Shown here: positions 8,570 through 18,422 of the stretch, one piece after another
Position numbering within the stretch: the first letter of the stretch is position 1
How the letters are laid out: each line of letters begins with the position of its first letter
Source: Trinickia sp. Y13
GTDB taxonomy: Bacteria > Pseudomonadota > Gammaproteobacteria > Burkholderiales > Burkholderiaceae
Direction: 5' to 3'
Assembly: GCF_029522115.1 (NCBI RefSeq)
Contig: NZ_JAKWFK010000006.1
Location: 186,001-250,000 of the forward strand
DNA length: 64,000 bases
Notes under the pieces: generated by a model
Databases searched by the model: none
Seen by the model: only the letters and a program-made list of their open reading frames with translations
What the model was told of the DNA's origin: nothing
Made by a program: the position numbers and the translations under genes

Positions 8570-9295
8570 TTAGTGCAGGATCTTCGCTAGAAATTCTTTC
8601 GCTCGATCGGACTTCGGATTGGCGAAGAACGCATCCTTGCGATCGTCTTCCACGATAACGCCGCGATCCATGAAGATCACACGGTGTGCGACTTTCTTGG
8701 CGAACCCCATTTCGTGAGTAACGCACATCATCGTCATCCCCTCCCGCGCGAGTTCGACCATCACGTCGAGCACTTCGTTGATCATTTCGGGATCGAGCGC
8801 CGAAGTGGGTTCGTCGAACAACATTGCAACCGGATCCATCGACAAGGCGCGCGCGATCGCCACGCGCTGCTGTTGGCCGCCCGAGAGCTGAGCCGGAAAC
8901 TTGTCTGCCTGCCCTTTCAGTCCGACTCGATCGAGTAGCTTGAGGCCCTTATCGACCGCCTCGTCTTTCGAACGGCCCAGCACCTTGAGCTGCGCGAGCG
9001 TGAGATTTTCCATGATCGACAGGTGCGGAAACAACTCGAAGTGCTGGAACACCATGCCGACTTTCGCGCGCAGCTTCGACAAGTTCGTTTGCTTGTCGCC
9101 GAGCGATTGGCCATCGACGACGATCTCCCCCTGTTGAAACGGCTCGAGACCGTTGACGGTCTTGATCAATGTCGACTTGCCCGAACCCGACGGCCCGCAG
9201 ACGACGACCACCTCGCCTTTCGCAACTTCCGTGGTGCAGTCGGAGAGCACCTGAAACGTGCCGTACCACTTCGAAACCTGCTTGATCGAAATCAT
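8570..9295 (-). CDS. gltL: Glutamate/aspartate ABC transporter ATPase GltL
   Basis: ATP-binding subunit of a polar amino-acid uptake system. It has 241 residues. Walker [10 protein letters not shown] is at residues 34-42, the signature LSGGQQQR at about 137-144, Walker B VAMLFDEP just after, and the switch histidine is in MCVTHEMGF. The start at 9295 ([14 protein letters not shown]) matches the family length; an open frame to 9502 adds no recognisable residues. In related genomes gltL closes a gltIJKL operon after gdhA. Here no binding protein or permease gene lies between gdhA and gltL, so this copy is solitary and would need partners elsewhere. Confidence 0.93.
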   Translation of the reverse strand: MISIKQVSKWYGTFQVLSDCTTEVAKGEVVVVCGPSGSGKSTLIKTVNGLEPFQQGEIVVDGQSLGDKQTNLSKLRAKVGMVFQHFELFPHLSIMENLTLAQLKVLGRSKDEAVDKGLKLLDRVGLKGQADKFPAQLSGGQQQRVAIARALSMDPVAMLFDEPTSALDPEMINEVLDVMVELAREGMTMMCVTHEMGFAKKVAHRVIFMDRGVIVEDDRKDAFFANPKSDRAKEFLAKILH

Positions 9296-9540
9296 GCGGT
9301 GAATCCTTTTGCAATAACGAACCGGCCGCAGCTCGAACCGGCGAAGCTTTCGCATCATACCCGGCGCGCATGCGGGCGCGCCGGCAATACTACACACCGG
9401 CCAAATTGCCTGGTCAACGCGTAAGCGCCAACGCGTGAGGCCATGCCTAAATGCACGGCTCGGTCCGTACCGCCTCCCGGCTCGTTTGCTTGCCCCGTGC
9501 ACTCAAGCACGCGAGCACGCAGCCGACCGCACCCACGACG

Positions 9541-9572
9541 AAAAACGGGCGACACCTTGTCGGTGCCGCCCG
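9541..9572 (-). terminator. Intrinsic terminator of gdhA
   Basis: CGGGCGACACC (9546-9556) pairs with GGTGCCGCCCG (9562-9572) with one mismatch and a 5-nt loop; five T follow on the minus strand. It lies about 75 nt after the gdhA stop. It separates gltL from gdhA. The rest of the 349-bp gap (9296-9644) holds no gene or recognisable remnant of gltIJK. Confidence 0.8.
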
Positions 9573-9644
9573 CCCAGGGGAAGCCGGAAGCGCCGTGAGA
9601 CGCACCGGCAAGTCAAACCCGTTTCGCTTGTGGCGAAGAGGGAA

Positions 9645-10949
9645 TCAGGGATACAGGCCACGCATTTCGCGCGCCATCAAAATCCGTTTGCATGCGACGA
9701 TGAACGCCGCCGTGCGCATCGACACCTTGTTGTCGCTCGCCACCTGCCAGACCGCGCCGAACGCTTCGCGCATCACGCGCTCCAGACGCTGGTTGATCTC
9801 GTCCTCGGTCCAGAAGAAGCTCGAGAAGTCCTGCACCCACTCGAAGTAGGAGACCGTCACGCCCCCCGCGTTGGCCACCACGTCGGGGATGATCAACACG
9901 CCCTTGTCGTGCAGGATATCGTCGGCCGCCGTCGTGGTCGGGCCGTTCGCGCCTTCCACGATGATCTTCGTCTTGATCTTGGCTGCGTTCTTCTCGGTGA
10001 TCTGGTTTTCGAGCGCGGCCGGGATCAGGATGTCGCTTTCGATCGTCCAGAACTCGTCGTTCGCCAGCGGATCGGCGTCCTTGAAACCGCCCACGCCGCC
10101 GGTGTTCGCCACGTGCTGGAGCAGTGCCGTCGCATCGATGCCGCTCGACTTGTAGATCGAGCCCGTGTGATCCTGCACGGCCACGACTTTGGCGCCCGCT
10201 TCTTCGAACAAACGTGCGGCGATGCCGCCGACGTTGCCGAAGCCTTGCACGGCGATGCGTGCTCCTTTGATTTCGAGGCCCACGCGGCGCGCCGCTTCCG
10301 TGCCGACCACGAATACGCCGCGGCCCGTGGCTTCGCGGCGGCCCAGCGAGCCGCCCAGCGCGATCGGCTTGCCCGTCACGACGCCCGTGGCCGTTTGGCC
10401 CTGGTTCATCGAGTACGTGTCCATCATCCACGCCATGATCTGCTCGTTCGTGTTGACGTCAGGCGCGGGAATATCCGTGTTCGGTCCGATGATGATGCCG
10501 ATCTCGCTCGTGTAGCGGCGCGTCACGCGCTCGAGTTCGCCACGCGAGAGCTTGCGCGGATCGACGCGGATGCCGCCCTTCGCGCCGCCGTACGGTACGT
10601 TCACGGCCGCGTTCTTGACCGACATCCATGCCGACAACGCCATCACCTCGGACAGCGTCACGTCCTGGTGGTAACGCACGCCGCCTTTGCCTGGGCCGCG
10701 CGAGACATTGTGCTGAACGCGATAGCCCTCGAAATGGGCCACCGTGCCGTCATCGAGTTCGATAGGCACGTCGACGATGAGGATGCGCTTCGGACGCTTG
10801 AGTGTTTCGAGCCAACGCGACGACGAACCGAGGTACGGCGCGACGCGATCGACTTGACGCAGATAGTTTCCCCAGGGGCCGAGATCGTCGGCGTGAAGGT
10901 ACGAGGGGATCGATTGTGCAGACGTCGTGGACTGCAATTGCGAAGACAT
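9645..10949 (-). CDS. gdhA: Glutamate dehydrogenase
   Basis: Reversibly interconverts glutamate and 2-oxoglutarate plus ammonia. It has 434 residues of the hexameric Glu/Leu/Phe/Val dehydrogenase family. Substrate and catalytic lysines are in [10 protein letters not shown] (Lys88) and [14 protein letters not shown] (Lys124); [11 protein letters not shown] and the dinucleotide motif VQGFGNVGG follow. The ATG at 10949 has GGAG five nt upstream; an ATG six codons earlier lacks this. Cofactor preference cannot be read safely. A promoter and a LysR-type palindrome lie upstream, next to a same-strand LysR gene that may regulate it. Confidence 0.96.
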   Translation of the reverse strand: MSSQLQSTTSAQSIPSYLHADDLGPWGNYLRQVDRVAPYLGSSSRWLETLKRPKRILIVDVPIELDDGTVAHFEGYRVQHNVSRGPGKGGVRYHQDVTLSEVMALSAWMSVKNAAVNVPYGGAKGGIRVDPRKLSRGELERVTRRYTSEIGIIIGPNTDIPAPDVNTNEQIMAWMMDTYSMNQGQTATGVVTGKPIALGGSLGRREATGRGVFVVGTEAARRVGLEIKGARIAVQGFGNVGGIAARLFEEAGAKVVAVQDHTGSIYKSSGIDATALLQHVANTGGVGGFKDADPLANDEFWTIESDILIPAALENQITEKNAAKIKTKIIVEGANGPTTTAADDILHDKGVLIIPDVVANAGGVTVSYFEWVQDFSSFFWTEDEINQRLERVMREAFGAVWQVASDNKVSMRTAAFIVACKRILMAREMRGLYP

Positions 10950-10981
10950 GGACACTCCAACGGTCACGGAAATTGTGCGCC

Positions 10982-11011
10982 ATTGTGGAAAAAGCGCATT
11001 TTGAAATCCAA
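10982..11011 (-). promoter_or_regulatory. Predicted gdhA promoter
   Basis: Minus-strand TTGGAT (11011-11006), 18-nt spacer, CACAAT (10987-10982), about 33 nt upstream of the gdhA start. The palindrome at 11026-11052 lies just upstream of the -35. Confidence 0.5.
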
Positions 11012-11025
11012 TGCCGTTTGGTCAT

Positions 11026-11052
11026 CCCGTTATGCATTTCTTGCATAACGGG
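11026..11052. promoter_or_regulatory. Perfect palindrome, likely LysR-type operator
   Basis: CCCGTTATGCA and TGCATAACGGG form an exact 11-bp inverted repeat around TTTCT. Its core TGCA-N5-TGCA satisfies the T-N11-A rule for LysR-type regulators. It lies upstream of the gdhA -35 and 30 nt after the LysR gene's stop. It could also form a transcript hairpin after the LysR gene, but no T run follows on the minus strand. Confidence 0.6.
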
Positions 11053-11082
11053 ATTTGACAGGCTGTTTTCTCTTATTGCCGG

Positions 11083-12042
11083 TCATGCCGGCTTAACGCC
11101 CAGCGCGTCGGCCACGACTTGCCATAGGCGACGCACGAGTTGCTGGCGCGGATCGTCGCTGTTGCCCGCCAGTTTGTCGCGGTATAGACGGATTTCCATC
11201 GTCAACGTGAAGCGATCGGCGGGCAACCCGCGCGAGGCGGTGCGGTCAAGGCGAATCAGATCGCCCGCCGCAACGGCGTCTTCGACGGCGCTGTGCGGCA
11301 AGAAGGCAACCCCGTGGCCGGCCAACGCCATGGCTTTGAGCGCCTCCGCCATATCCGTTTCGTAGATGCGATCGAGATAGAGCGGCTCCGGCGCGTTGGC
11401 GACGATGACTTCCGTCATGCGCCCGAGGTACGCATTCGGCGTATAGGACAAGTACGGAACGGGCGCATCGGCGGCGCCGGGCAACGCATAGCGAGCGCGG
11501 CCCGCGCGCACCGGCGCAGAAAATGCGCTGATCGGCTCGGCGCCGAGCGTGAGCATGTCGTAGCGGCCCGGATCGAGCGCGACCGGTTGACTCGGATGGT
11601 GGTAGGCCATCACGAGATCGCAGCCGCCTTCGACGAGCGAGAGCACGGCATCGTGAACGTTGAGCGCGCGCAAGCGGGTATGAACCGGTCCCATCTGCGC
11701 TTCGATCCGTTGCAGCCACAGCGGGAAATACGTCAGCGAAAGCGTGTGCGGCACGGCGAATTCGATCGTCGGCGCCGGCGAGCGCACGTGCCCGCGCAGC
11801 AGAATGCGCGACTCGTGCATGTGCGAGAGCATCGCGAGCGCCTGCTCGTGGAATACCTCGCCCGCCTGCGTGAGCCGGGTCGGATAGACCGAACGATCGA
11901 TGAGTTCGGTGCCGAGCCATGCCTCGAGCGCTTGGATGCGGCGCGAGAACGCAGGCTGCGTCACGTGCCGCAGTTCGGCCGAACGGCTGAAGCTGCGCGT
12001 CTCAGCGAGCGAAACGAAATCTTCGAGCCATTTGAGTTCCAT
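11083..12042 (-). CDS. LysR family transcriptional regulator
   Basis: DNA-binding regulator of 319 residues. The N-terminal winged helix-turn-helix is MELKWLEDFVSLAETRSFSR followed by SAELRHVTQPAFSRRIQALE. The rest is a periplasmic-binding-like effector domain. It lies upstream of gdhA on the same strand, with a T-N11-A palindrome in the interval, so control of gdhA is a reasonable inference. The effector is unknown; it could instead regulate the divergent transporter gene at 12559. Confidence 0.9.
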   Translation of the reverse strand: MELKWLEDFVSLAETRSFSRSAELRHVTQPAFSRRIQALEAWLGTELIDRSVYPTRLTQAGEVFHEQALAMLSHMHESRILLRGHVRSPAPTIEFAVPHTLSLTYFPLWLQRIEAQMGPVHTRLRALNVHDAVLSLVEGGCDLVMAYHHPSQPVALDPGRYDMLTLGAEPISAFSAPVRAGRARYALPGAADAPVPYLSYTPNAYLGRMTEVIVANAPEPLYLDRIYETDMAEALKAMALAGHGVAFLPHSAVEDAVAAGDLIRLDRTASRGLPADRFTLTMEIRLYRDKLAGNSDDPRQQLVRRLWQVVADALGVKPA

Positions 12043-12558
12043 GCGATTGGGCCGGGCAGCGCCGAGCGTAAAGCGACGTCCGCATTGTACCGGGGGACGT
12101 GCCGCGGCCCGCGGCGCGAGCCCTGTAGGCGGCTGGTCACTTCACGCCTCTTCTCGCTGCAAGGGCTCGCAATTCGTACGACGTGTCGCGAATAAAGCCG
12201 ACGCTGCCGCCATGCCGCGCGGCGCAACGACGCAGATGCGCTCCGCTCGGTTCGTTCCGGTGGCAACGTTGATGCAGCGCACCATCGGCGCGCGCGGGGC
12301 ACATCGACAGTGCCCGCGGGCGCGACGCAGGTGCGCGAATGCGCACCGCTTGCGATCGTCGGCGACCGAACCGCGGACAGCCCGAGCGAGCCGCGCGAAA
12401 GCCGCAACGGCAGACGGCGCTTGGCGCCGCGTCGCGCGGCCCGAGCAGCGGGAGCGCACATGGCATAGGGCTTGCGTTGGCGAGCCGTCGCGCGCCGCAA
12501 CCGGCGCCGTGGCTCATCGGCCCCAATGTTTCATCCGACTTTCGATACGAGGACGACC
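12043..12558. other. Intergenic region, no gene recognised
   Basis: 516 bp between the LysR gene and the transporter gene. Open frames here run on from neighbouring genes and show no family features. The only clear structure is a perfect hairpin GGTGCGC-GAAT-GCGCACC at 12330-12347. I found no FNR-like TTGAT-N4-ATCAA site that would link the transporter to anaerobic nitrate control. Confidence 0.6.
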
Positions 12559-13968
12559 ATGAAGAACCTGAAACACGCGTTGAGCAGTGGCAATTGGCGC
12601 TCGCTCATCGCCTGCTTTCTCTATTTCGACACCGGCTTCACGGTGTGGGTCCTGTACGGACCGCTCGCGCCGTTCATCGGCAAGAGCATCGCCATGACGG
12701 CTGCTCAACAGGGCTTTTTGGTCGCCGTGCCGGTCCTCTCCGCCGCAATCTTGCGCGTGGCCCTCGGCAACCTCTATCAGTCGACCGACGGCCGGCGCGT
12801 GGCGTTGATGGGCGTGGCGATCTCGGCCTTGCCGGCGATCGTGTTGCCGCTGCTGCCGACTGCGCCCTCGTATACGCTGCTGCTCGTGCTGGGCGTATTC
12901 CTCGGCGTCGGCGGCGCGAGCTTCGCCGTTGCCCTGCCGATGGCGGGGAGCAGCTACCCGCCCAAGGTGCAAGGCCTCGTCCTCGGCCTTGCCGCCGCGG
13001 GCAATATCGGCGCCGTGCTCGACGGCTTTCTGTTCCCGCACGTAGCCGACGCGTTCGGCTGGCAATACGCCACCGCGGCCGCGCTGCCGCTGCTGGCGAT
13101 CGCCGGCATCGCGTTGTTCGCCTGGGGCGACGACCGCAGCGAAAAGGCCGGCAGGCCGGGACCGGCGCTCGCGGGCTTCGCGACGATGCTCGCGGGATTG
13201 ATCGCGCTCGTGCTAGCCGTGCACGCGGGCATGTTCGGCTCGGGTAAGGCAGGCGTGCTGCTGCTGCCCGTGCTCGGCGCCGCGGGCGCCATCGCCTTGT
13301 TGCCTGCGCGCTATCGCGCCGTGCTTGCCGAGCGCGACACGTGGGTCATGATGCTCGTCTACAGCATTACCTTTGGCGGCTTCGTCGGGATGTCGTCGTA
13401 TGTGACGCTGTTGCTGACGACGCTCTACCAAATGCCCAAACTCGAAGCCGGCTTGTTCATGTCGCTGCTCGCGTTTCTGGGCGCCATCGTGCGTCCGATG
13501 GGCGGCTATTTGGCAGATCGCATCACCGGCGTGCGCGCGCTGACGGGCCTGCTCGCGGCGATTTCGCTGGCCGATTTCGCGTTTGCGGCCTGGATGCCGC
13601 CGCTCGCAGGCGGCATTGCCGTCCTGGTGTGCCTCTACCTCGCCTTCGGCCTCGGCAACGGCGCGACGTTTCAACTCGTCCCCCATCGTTGGAAAGGCAA
13701 GACGGGCTTGCTCTCGGGCGTGATTGGCGCGGCCGGCGGCATCGGCGGCTTCTATCTGCCCGTGGTGATGGGCATCGCCAAGGAAAGCACCGGCAGCTAT
13801 CAAATGGGCTTCGCCACGTTCGGCGCGATCGCGGCCTGCGCATGCGTCGCGATCCTTGCTTTGCGCACACAGTGGCTCGTCTGGGCGAACCCGGCCGGCG
13901 CGGCGCCGGAACTCGCGCACGCGGTCAATCCGGCACGCGTCGGACAACCGGCCCCCGCCGGGAAATGA
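12559..13968 (+). CDS. Nitrate/nitrite porter (NNP) family MFS transporter
   Basis: Inner-membrane transporter of 469 residues with about 12 hydrophobic segments. The two arginines that bind substrate in NNP porters are present in the expected contexts: Arg66 (SAAILRVALGNL) and Arg312 (LGAIVRPMGGYLADR). The nitrate-signature segments AAAGNIGAVLDGFLFP and FGLGNGATFQLVPHRW are clear. The ATG at 12559 follows GAGGACGACC. Nitrate or nitrite uptake is therefore likely, but no nitrate or nitrite reductase genes are nearby; the gene stands alone between a LysR gene and purB. A role in assimilation with reductases elsewhere is possible. Confidence 0.87.
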   Translation: MKNLKHALSSGNWRSLIACFLYFDTGFTVWVLYGPLAPFIGKSIAMTAAQQGFLVAVPVLSAAILRVALGNLYQSTDGRRVALMGVAISALPAIVLPLLPTAPSYTLLLVLGVFLGVGGASFAVALPMAGSSYPPKVQGLVLGLAAAGNIGAVLDGFLFPHVADAFGWQYATAAALPLLAIAGIALFAWGDDRSEKAGRPGPALAGFATMLAGLIALVLAVHAGMFGSGKAGVLLLPVLGAAGAIALLPARYRAVLAERDTWVMMLVYSITFGGFVGMSSYVTLLLTTLYQMPKLEAGLFMSLLAFLGAIVRPMGGYLADRITGVRALTGLLAAISLADFAFAAWMPPLAGGIAVLVCLYLAFGLGNGATFQLVPHRWKGKTGLLSGVIGAAGGIGGFYLPVVMGIAKESTGSYQMGFATFGAIAACACVAILALRTQWLVWANPAGAAPELAHAVNPARVGQPAPAGK

Positions 13969-14042
13969 TGCGAAGCGGCGGGCGCGCCTCGCGTGCGGGC
14001 CCGTCCGGGCGAACTGCCGAAGGCCGATCGCGGCGGTGGTAA

Positions 14043-15485
<1,443 letters not shown>

Positions 15486-15502
15486 AAATCACCGTCTCGA
15501 TG

Positions 15503-15539
15503 AAAAAAGCGGGCAGCCGATCGGCTGCCCGCTTTTTTT
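15503..15539 (+). terminator. Intrinsic terminator of purB
   Basis: GCGGGCAGCCGA (15509-15520) directly abuts its complement TCGGCTGCCCGC (15521-15532), followed by seven T; six A precede it. The A run makes it usable on the minus strand too, but no minus-strand gene ends nearby in that direction. Confidence 0.9.
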
Positions 15540-15635
15540 CTACCGGTTCGAGCGATCGGCCGCACTGCATCGCTGCCGCCACCGCCGGCATCATGACGAG
15601 CCCGCCCCTAACGTCGTGCCCACTCGGCTATCGGA

Positions 15636-16130
15636 TCAGAGGCGAGCCACGACCTCATCGACAATCGCGGGCGGCGACAACTCGATCCCGACCGTGATCG
15701 CTTCATCTTCGCCCGGTTCCTCGAGCGTGTCGAGTTGGCTTTGCAGCAGCGACGGGTTGAAGAAATGCCGGCCGCGCGTAGCGAGGCGCTCGTGCAGCAC
15801 GTCGAACGAGCCCTTCAAATAAACGAAGCGCACGACGCCATCGCCCTGCGCGCCGCCGCGCAATACGTCGCGATAGGCGCGCTTGAGCGCCGAGCAGCCG
15901 ACGATGAGCGACTCGCCCGCACGCACCTTGTCTTCGATCGCGTCGCGAATCGAGGCCAGCCACGGCCAGCGGTCGTCGTCGGTCAGCGCGATGCCTTGCG
16001 CCATCTTCTCTTTATTGGCGGCGCTATGGAACACGTCGCCATCCACGAAGCTGCAACCCAGGCGCTCGGCCAACAACTCGCCGATAAGCGTCTTGCCGGC
16101 GCCCGAGACGCCCATCACGATCAGGATCAT
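15636..16130 (-). CDS. gntK: Gluconokinase
   Basis: Phosphorylates D-gluconate to 6-phosphogluconate, the substrate of Edd. It has 164 residues (E. coli GntK 175). The P-loop is GVSGAGKT at residues 7-14. DGDVFHSAANKEKMAQG, LTDDDRWPWL and VGCSALKRAYRDVLR are classic gluconokinase segments. The start at 16130 (MILIVMGVSGAGKT) puts the P-loop at the usual N-terminal place; a longer open frame upstream overlaps gntP and is rejected. It begins 11 nt after the gntP stop and is cotranscribed with it. Confidence 0.96.
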   Translation of the reverse strand: MILIVMGVSGAGKTLIGELLAERLGCSFVDGDVFHSAANKEKMAQGIALTDDDRWPWLASIRDAIEDKVRAGESLIVGCSALKRAYRDVLRGGAQGDGVVRFVYLKGSFDVLHERLATRGRHFFNPSLLQSQLDTLEEPGEDEAITVGIELSPPAIVDEVVARL

Positions 16131-16141
16131 TTTCGTTCCAA

Positions 16142-17509
16142 TTACAAAACCGTGGCCAACGCGAAGGTCAATCCGAGGCCGAGCAGCGAGATGATGGTCT
16201 CGCACAACGACCACGTCTTGAAGGTCTGACCCACCGTCATGCCGAAATACTCTTTGATCAGCCAGAAGCCGCCATCGTTCACATGCGAGAAAATCAGCGA
16301 ACCGGAGCCCGTTGCAAGCACGAGCAACTCGGGCCGCACCTGAATCACGCCAGCCTTGGCGATGGGCGCGACGATGCCGCACGCCGTCGTCATGGCCACC
16401 GTGGCCGAACCCGTCGCCAGGCGAATCAGCGCGGCGGCGAACCAACCGAACAGCAGCGGAGAAAGATGCGCCTGAGTGGCCACCGCAACGATCTCACGCG
16501 AAATACCGCTGTCGCGCAAGACGCCGCCGAAGCCACCGCCCGCCCCCACGATCAACGTGATGCCGGCGATCGGCGCTAGGCATTCGCCGCAGAACTTTTG
16601 GATCTGCTCCCGCGTGAACCCGCGCTGCGAACCGAAGGTCCAGAAGCTGAAGATGACCGCGATCAGGAGCGCCACGTCCGAATTGCCGACGAAACGCAGC
16701 AGATCGTTCGCGGTCGACTTCGGCGCGAACACCAGGTCGGCCCAGCTGCCGACGAGCATCAGCAGCACCGGCAGCAAAATCGTGAACAGCGTAATGCCGA
16801 ACCCCGGCAAATCATGCCGATTCTCGGCCGCATCGTCGGCCGATTCGATGAATTGCGCCGCAAGCGGGTTGTTCTCGGGCAGCTTGACATACCGATGGAT
16901 GAGCAGGGCGAACAAGGGCCCCGCCACGATCGCGGTAGGAATGCCCACGATAAGGCCGTAGGCGATGGTTTTGCCGATGTCGGCCCCATAGGCTTGCACC
17001 GCGAGCAACGCGGCCGGGTGCGGCGGAATCAACCCATGCACGACCGACAGCCCCGCGACCATGGGCAAGCCAATCAGCAACAGCGATTTGCCCGTGCGCT
17101 TGGCGACGTTGAAGGCGATTGGAATCAGCAACACGAAGCCGACTTCGAAGAACACCGGCAAACCGACGATGATCGCGACGAACATCATCGCCCAGTGAAT
17201 GTGCTTCTCACCGAACCAACGAATCAGCGTGGTCGCAATGCGCTCGGCGCCGCCCGATTCGGCCATCATTTTGCCAAGCATCGTGCCCAGGCCCACGACG
17301 ATCGCGATGTGGCCCAAGGTGCCGCCGTTGCCGGCTTCGAACGATTTGACGATCTGGCCCACCGGCATGCCGGCCGCCAGGCCGAGCAGCAATGAGACGA
17401 CGATCAGGACCAGGAACGGATAGACCTTGTACCGCGCAATGAGCAGGATGAGCGCCGCGATCGCTATGAGGGCATAAAGCAACAAGAGGCCGCCGTGGAC
17501 CGATCCCAT
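16142..17509 (-). CDS. gntP: Gluconate permease (GntP family)
   Basis: Inner-membrane gluconate:H+ symporter, 455 residues, many hydrophobic segments. Family segments include GLGTMLGKMMAESGGAERI, HIHWAMMFVAIIVGLPVFFE, GLIPPHPAALLAVQ and the C-terminal LVLATGSGSLIFSHVNDGGF, which is very typical of GntP. It is first in the gntP-gntK operon. Its promoter region carries a GAACCGGTTC palindrome suggesting a LacI-type repressor. Confidence 0.95.
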   Translation of the reverse strand: MGSVHGGLLLLYALIAIAALILLIARYKVYPFLVLIVVSLLLGLAAGMPVGQIVKSFEAGNGGTLGHIAIVVGLGTMLGKMMAESGGAERIATTLIRWFGEKHIHWAMMFVAIIVGLPVFFEVGFVLLIPIAFNVAKRTGKSLLLIGLPMVAGLSVVHGLIPPHPAALLAVQAYGADIGKTIAYGLIVGIPTAIVAGPLFALLIHRYVKLPENNPLAAQFIESADDAAENRHDLPGFGITLFTILLPVLLMLVGSWADLVFAPKSTANDLLRFVGNSDVALLIAVIFSFWTFGSQRGFTREQIQKFCGECLAPIAGITLIVGAGGGFGGVLRDSGISREIVAVATQAHLSPLLFGWFAAALIRLATGSATVAMTTACGIVAPIAKAGVIQVRPELLVLATGSGSLIFSHVNDGGFWLIKEYFGMTVGQTFKTWSLCETIISLLGLGLTFALATVL

Positions 17510-17601
17510 GAAGAGTCTCCTTTACTTGTTGTGAAACGAGGCAGGTGGACGAATGAAAGCGGCGAGCATCGCTGGCCCCGCCGCCCCGATACGGACGTTG
17601 C

Positions 17602-17640
17602 ATTGTAGTCGGCGCCGTGAACTGGCGATAGAACCGGTTC
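17602..17640 (-). promoter_or_regulatory. gntP promoter with LacI-type palindrome
   Basis: A TACAAT -10 (minus strand, 17607-17602) lies about 95 nt upstream of gntP. The perfect 10-bp palindrome GAACCGGTTC (17631-17640) covers the expected -35 to -40 region. The central CCGG with flanking T and A is typical of LacI/GntR-family operators. No LacI-family gene is in the window, so the regulator would be encoded elsewhere. Confidence 0.5.
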
Positions 17641-17649
17641 CATTAACAG

Positions 17650-17689
17650 AAACCCCTATATCTCGCGCCTAAAACGGCACGCATAGGGG
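17650..17689 (-). terminator. Possible terminator of edd-eda
   Basis: CCCCTAT and ATAGGGG (17653-17659 and 17683-17689) enclose an inner CGTGCC/GGCGCG stem. Only three T follow on the minus strand. It lies about 90 nt after the eda stop, so it is a plausible but weak operon end. Confidence 0.42.
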
Positions 17690-17777
17690 CGAATGTCAGG
17701 ATCGGCAGCAATGGAATACGCCGACCGCGGCTAGGGCTTGCTCGTTGCGAAGCCCGCCCTCGCCGCGGCTCGGCGAA

Positions 17778-18413
17778 TCAGTGCTGGTGCGCTGCCAGTT
17801 CCGATGCAGCGCGGGCGAGGCGCGTGACCTCATCCCAGTTTTGCGCAGCCAGGGCGGCCTTCGGCGTAAGCCACGAGCCGCCCACGCAAACGACGTTGGG
17901 CAAGGCGAGGAAGCTTGGCGCCGTCTCGGTCGTAATGCCGCCGGTCGGGCAGAACTTGAGCGTCGGGAATGGTCCGTACAACGCCTGCAGCATCGGCATC
18001 CCGCCGGCTTGCTGCGCCGGGAAGAACTTCACCGTTTCGTAGCCGAGCTCGAGCGCCAGCAAAATGTCGCTCGGCGTCATGACGCCCGGCAAAAGTGGCA
18101 GGCCGGCGTCCTGCGCAGCTTGGTGGATGTCTCGGGTGAGTCCCGGCGAAACCCCAAACTGCGCGCCGGCTTTTTTCGCCTGTGCGCAGTGCTCGGGCTT
18201 GGTGATGGTGCCGACGCCGACGACGATGTCCGGCGAGAGGTGCGCCGCGCGCTCGATCGCGCCGATGCCCGCCGGCGTGCGCAGCGTGATCTCGAGCACT
18301 TTGACGCCGCCCGCGTGCAATGCGCGCGACACATGTTCGCCCTGCTCGACCGTGTCGAAAGCCAGCACGGGGATGACGGGACCGAGGCGGACGATGTCTT
18401 CAACCTTTTTCAT
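17778..18413 (-). CDS. eda: KDPG aldolase
   Basis: Cleaves 2-keto-3-deoxy-6-phosphogluconate to pyruvate and glyceraldehyde-3-phosphate, the last Entner-Doudoroff step. It has 211 residues, normal length. The Schiff-base lysine is Lys129 in ETVKFFPAQ and the catalytic glutamate is Glu41 in KVLEITLRTP; VGVGTI and CPTGGI also match. It starts 9 nt after the edd stop, so the two are translated from one mRNA. Confidence 0.96.
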   Translation of the reverse strand: MKKVEDIVRLGPVIPVLAFDTVEQGEHVSRALHAGGVKVLEITLRTPAGIGAIERAAHLSPDIVVGVGTITKPEHCAQAKKAGAQFGVSPGLTRDIHQAAQDAGLPLLPGVMTPSDILLALELGYETVKFFPAQQAGGMPMLQALYGPFPTLKFCPTGGITTETAPSFLALPNVVCVGGSWLTPKAALAAQNWDEVTRLARAASELAAHQH

Positions 18414-18422
18414 GCTGGCTCC

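Noticed and set aside
9296-9502. N-terminal extension of GltL or a remnant of gltK
   Set aside because: The translation is Arg/Ala-rich without membrane segments or permease motifs, and the standard GltL start at 9295 is clear.
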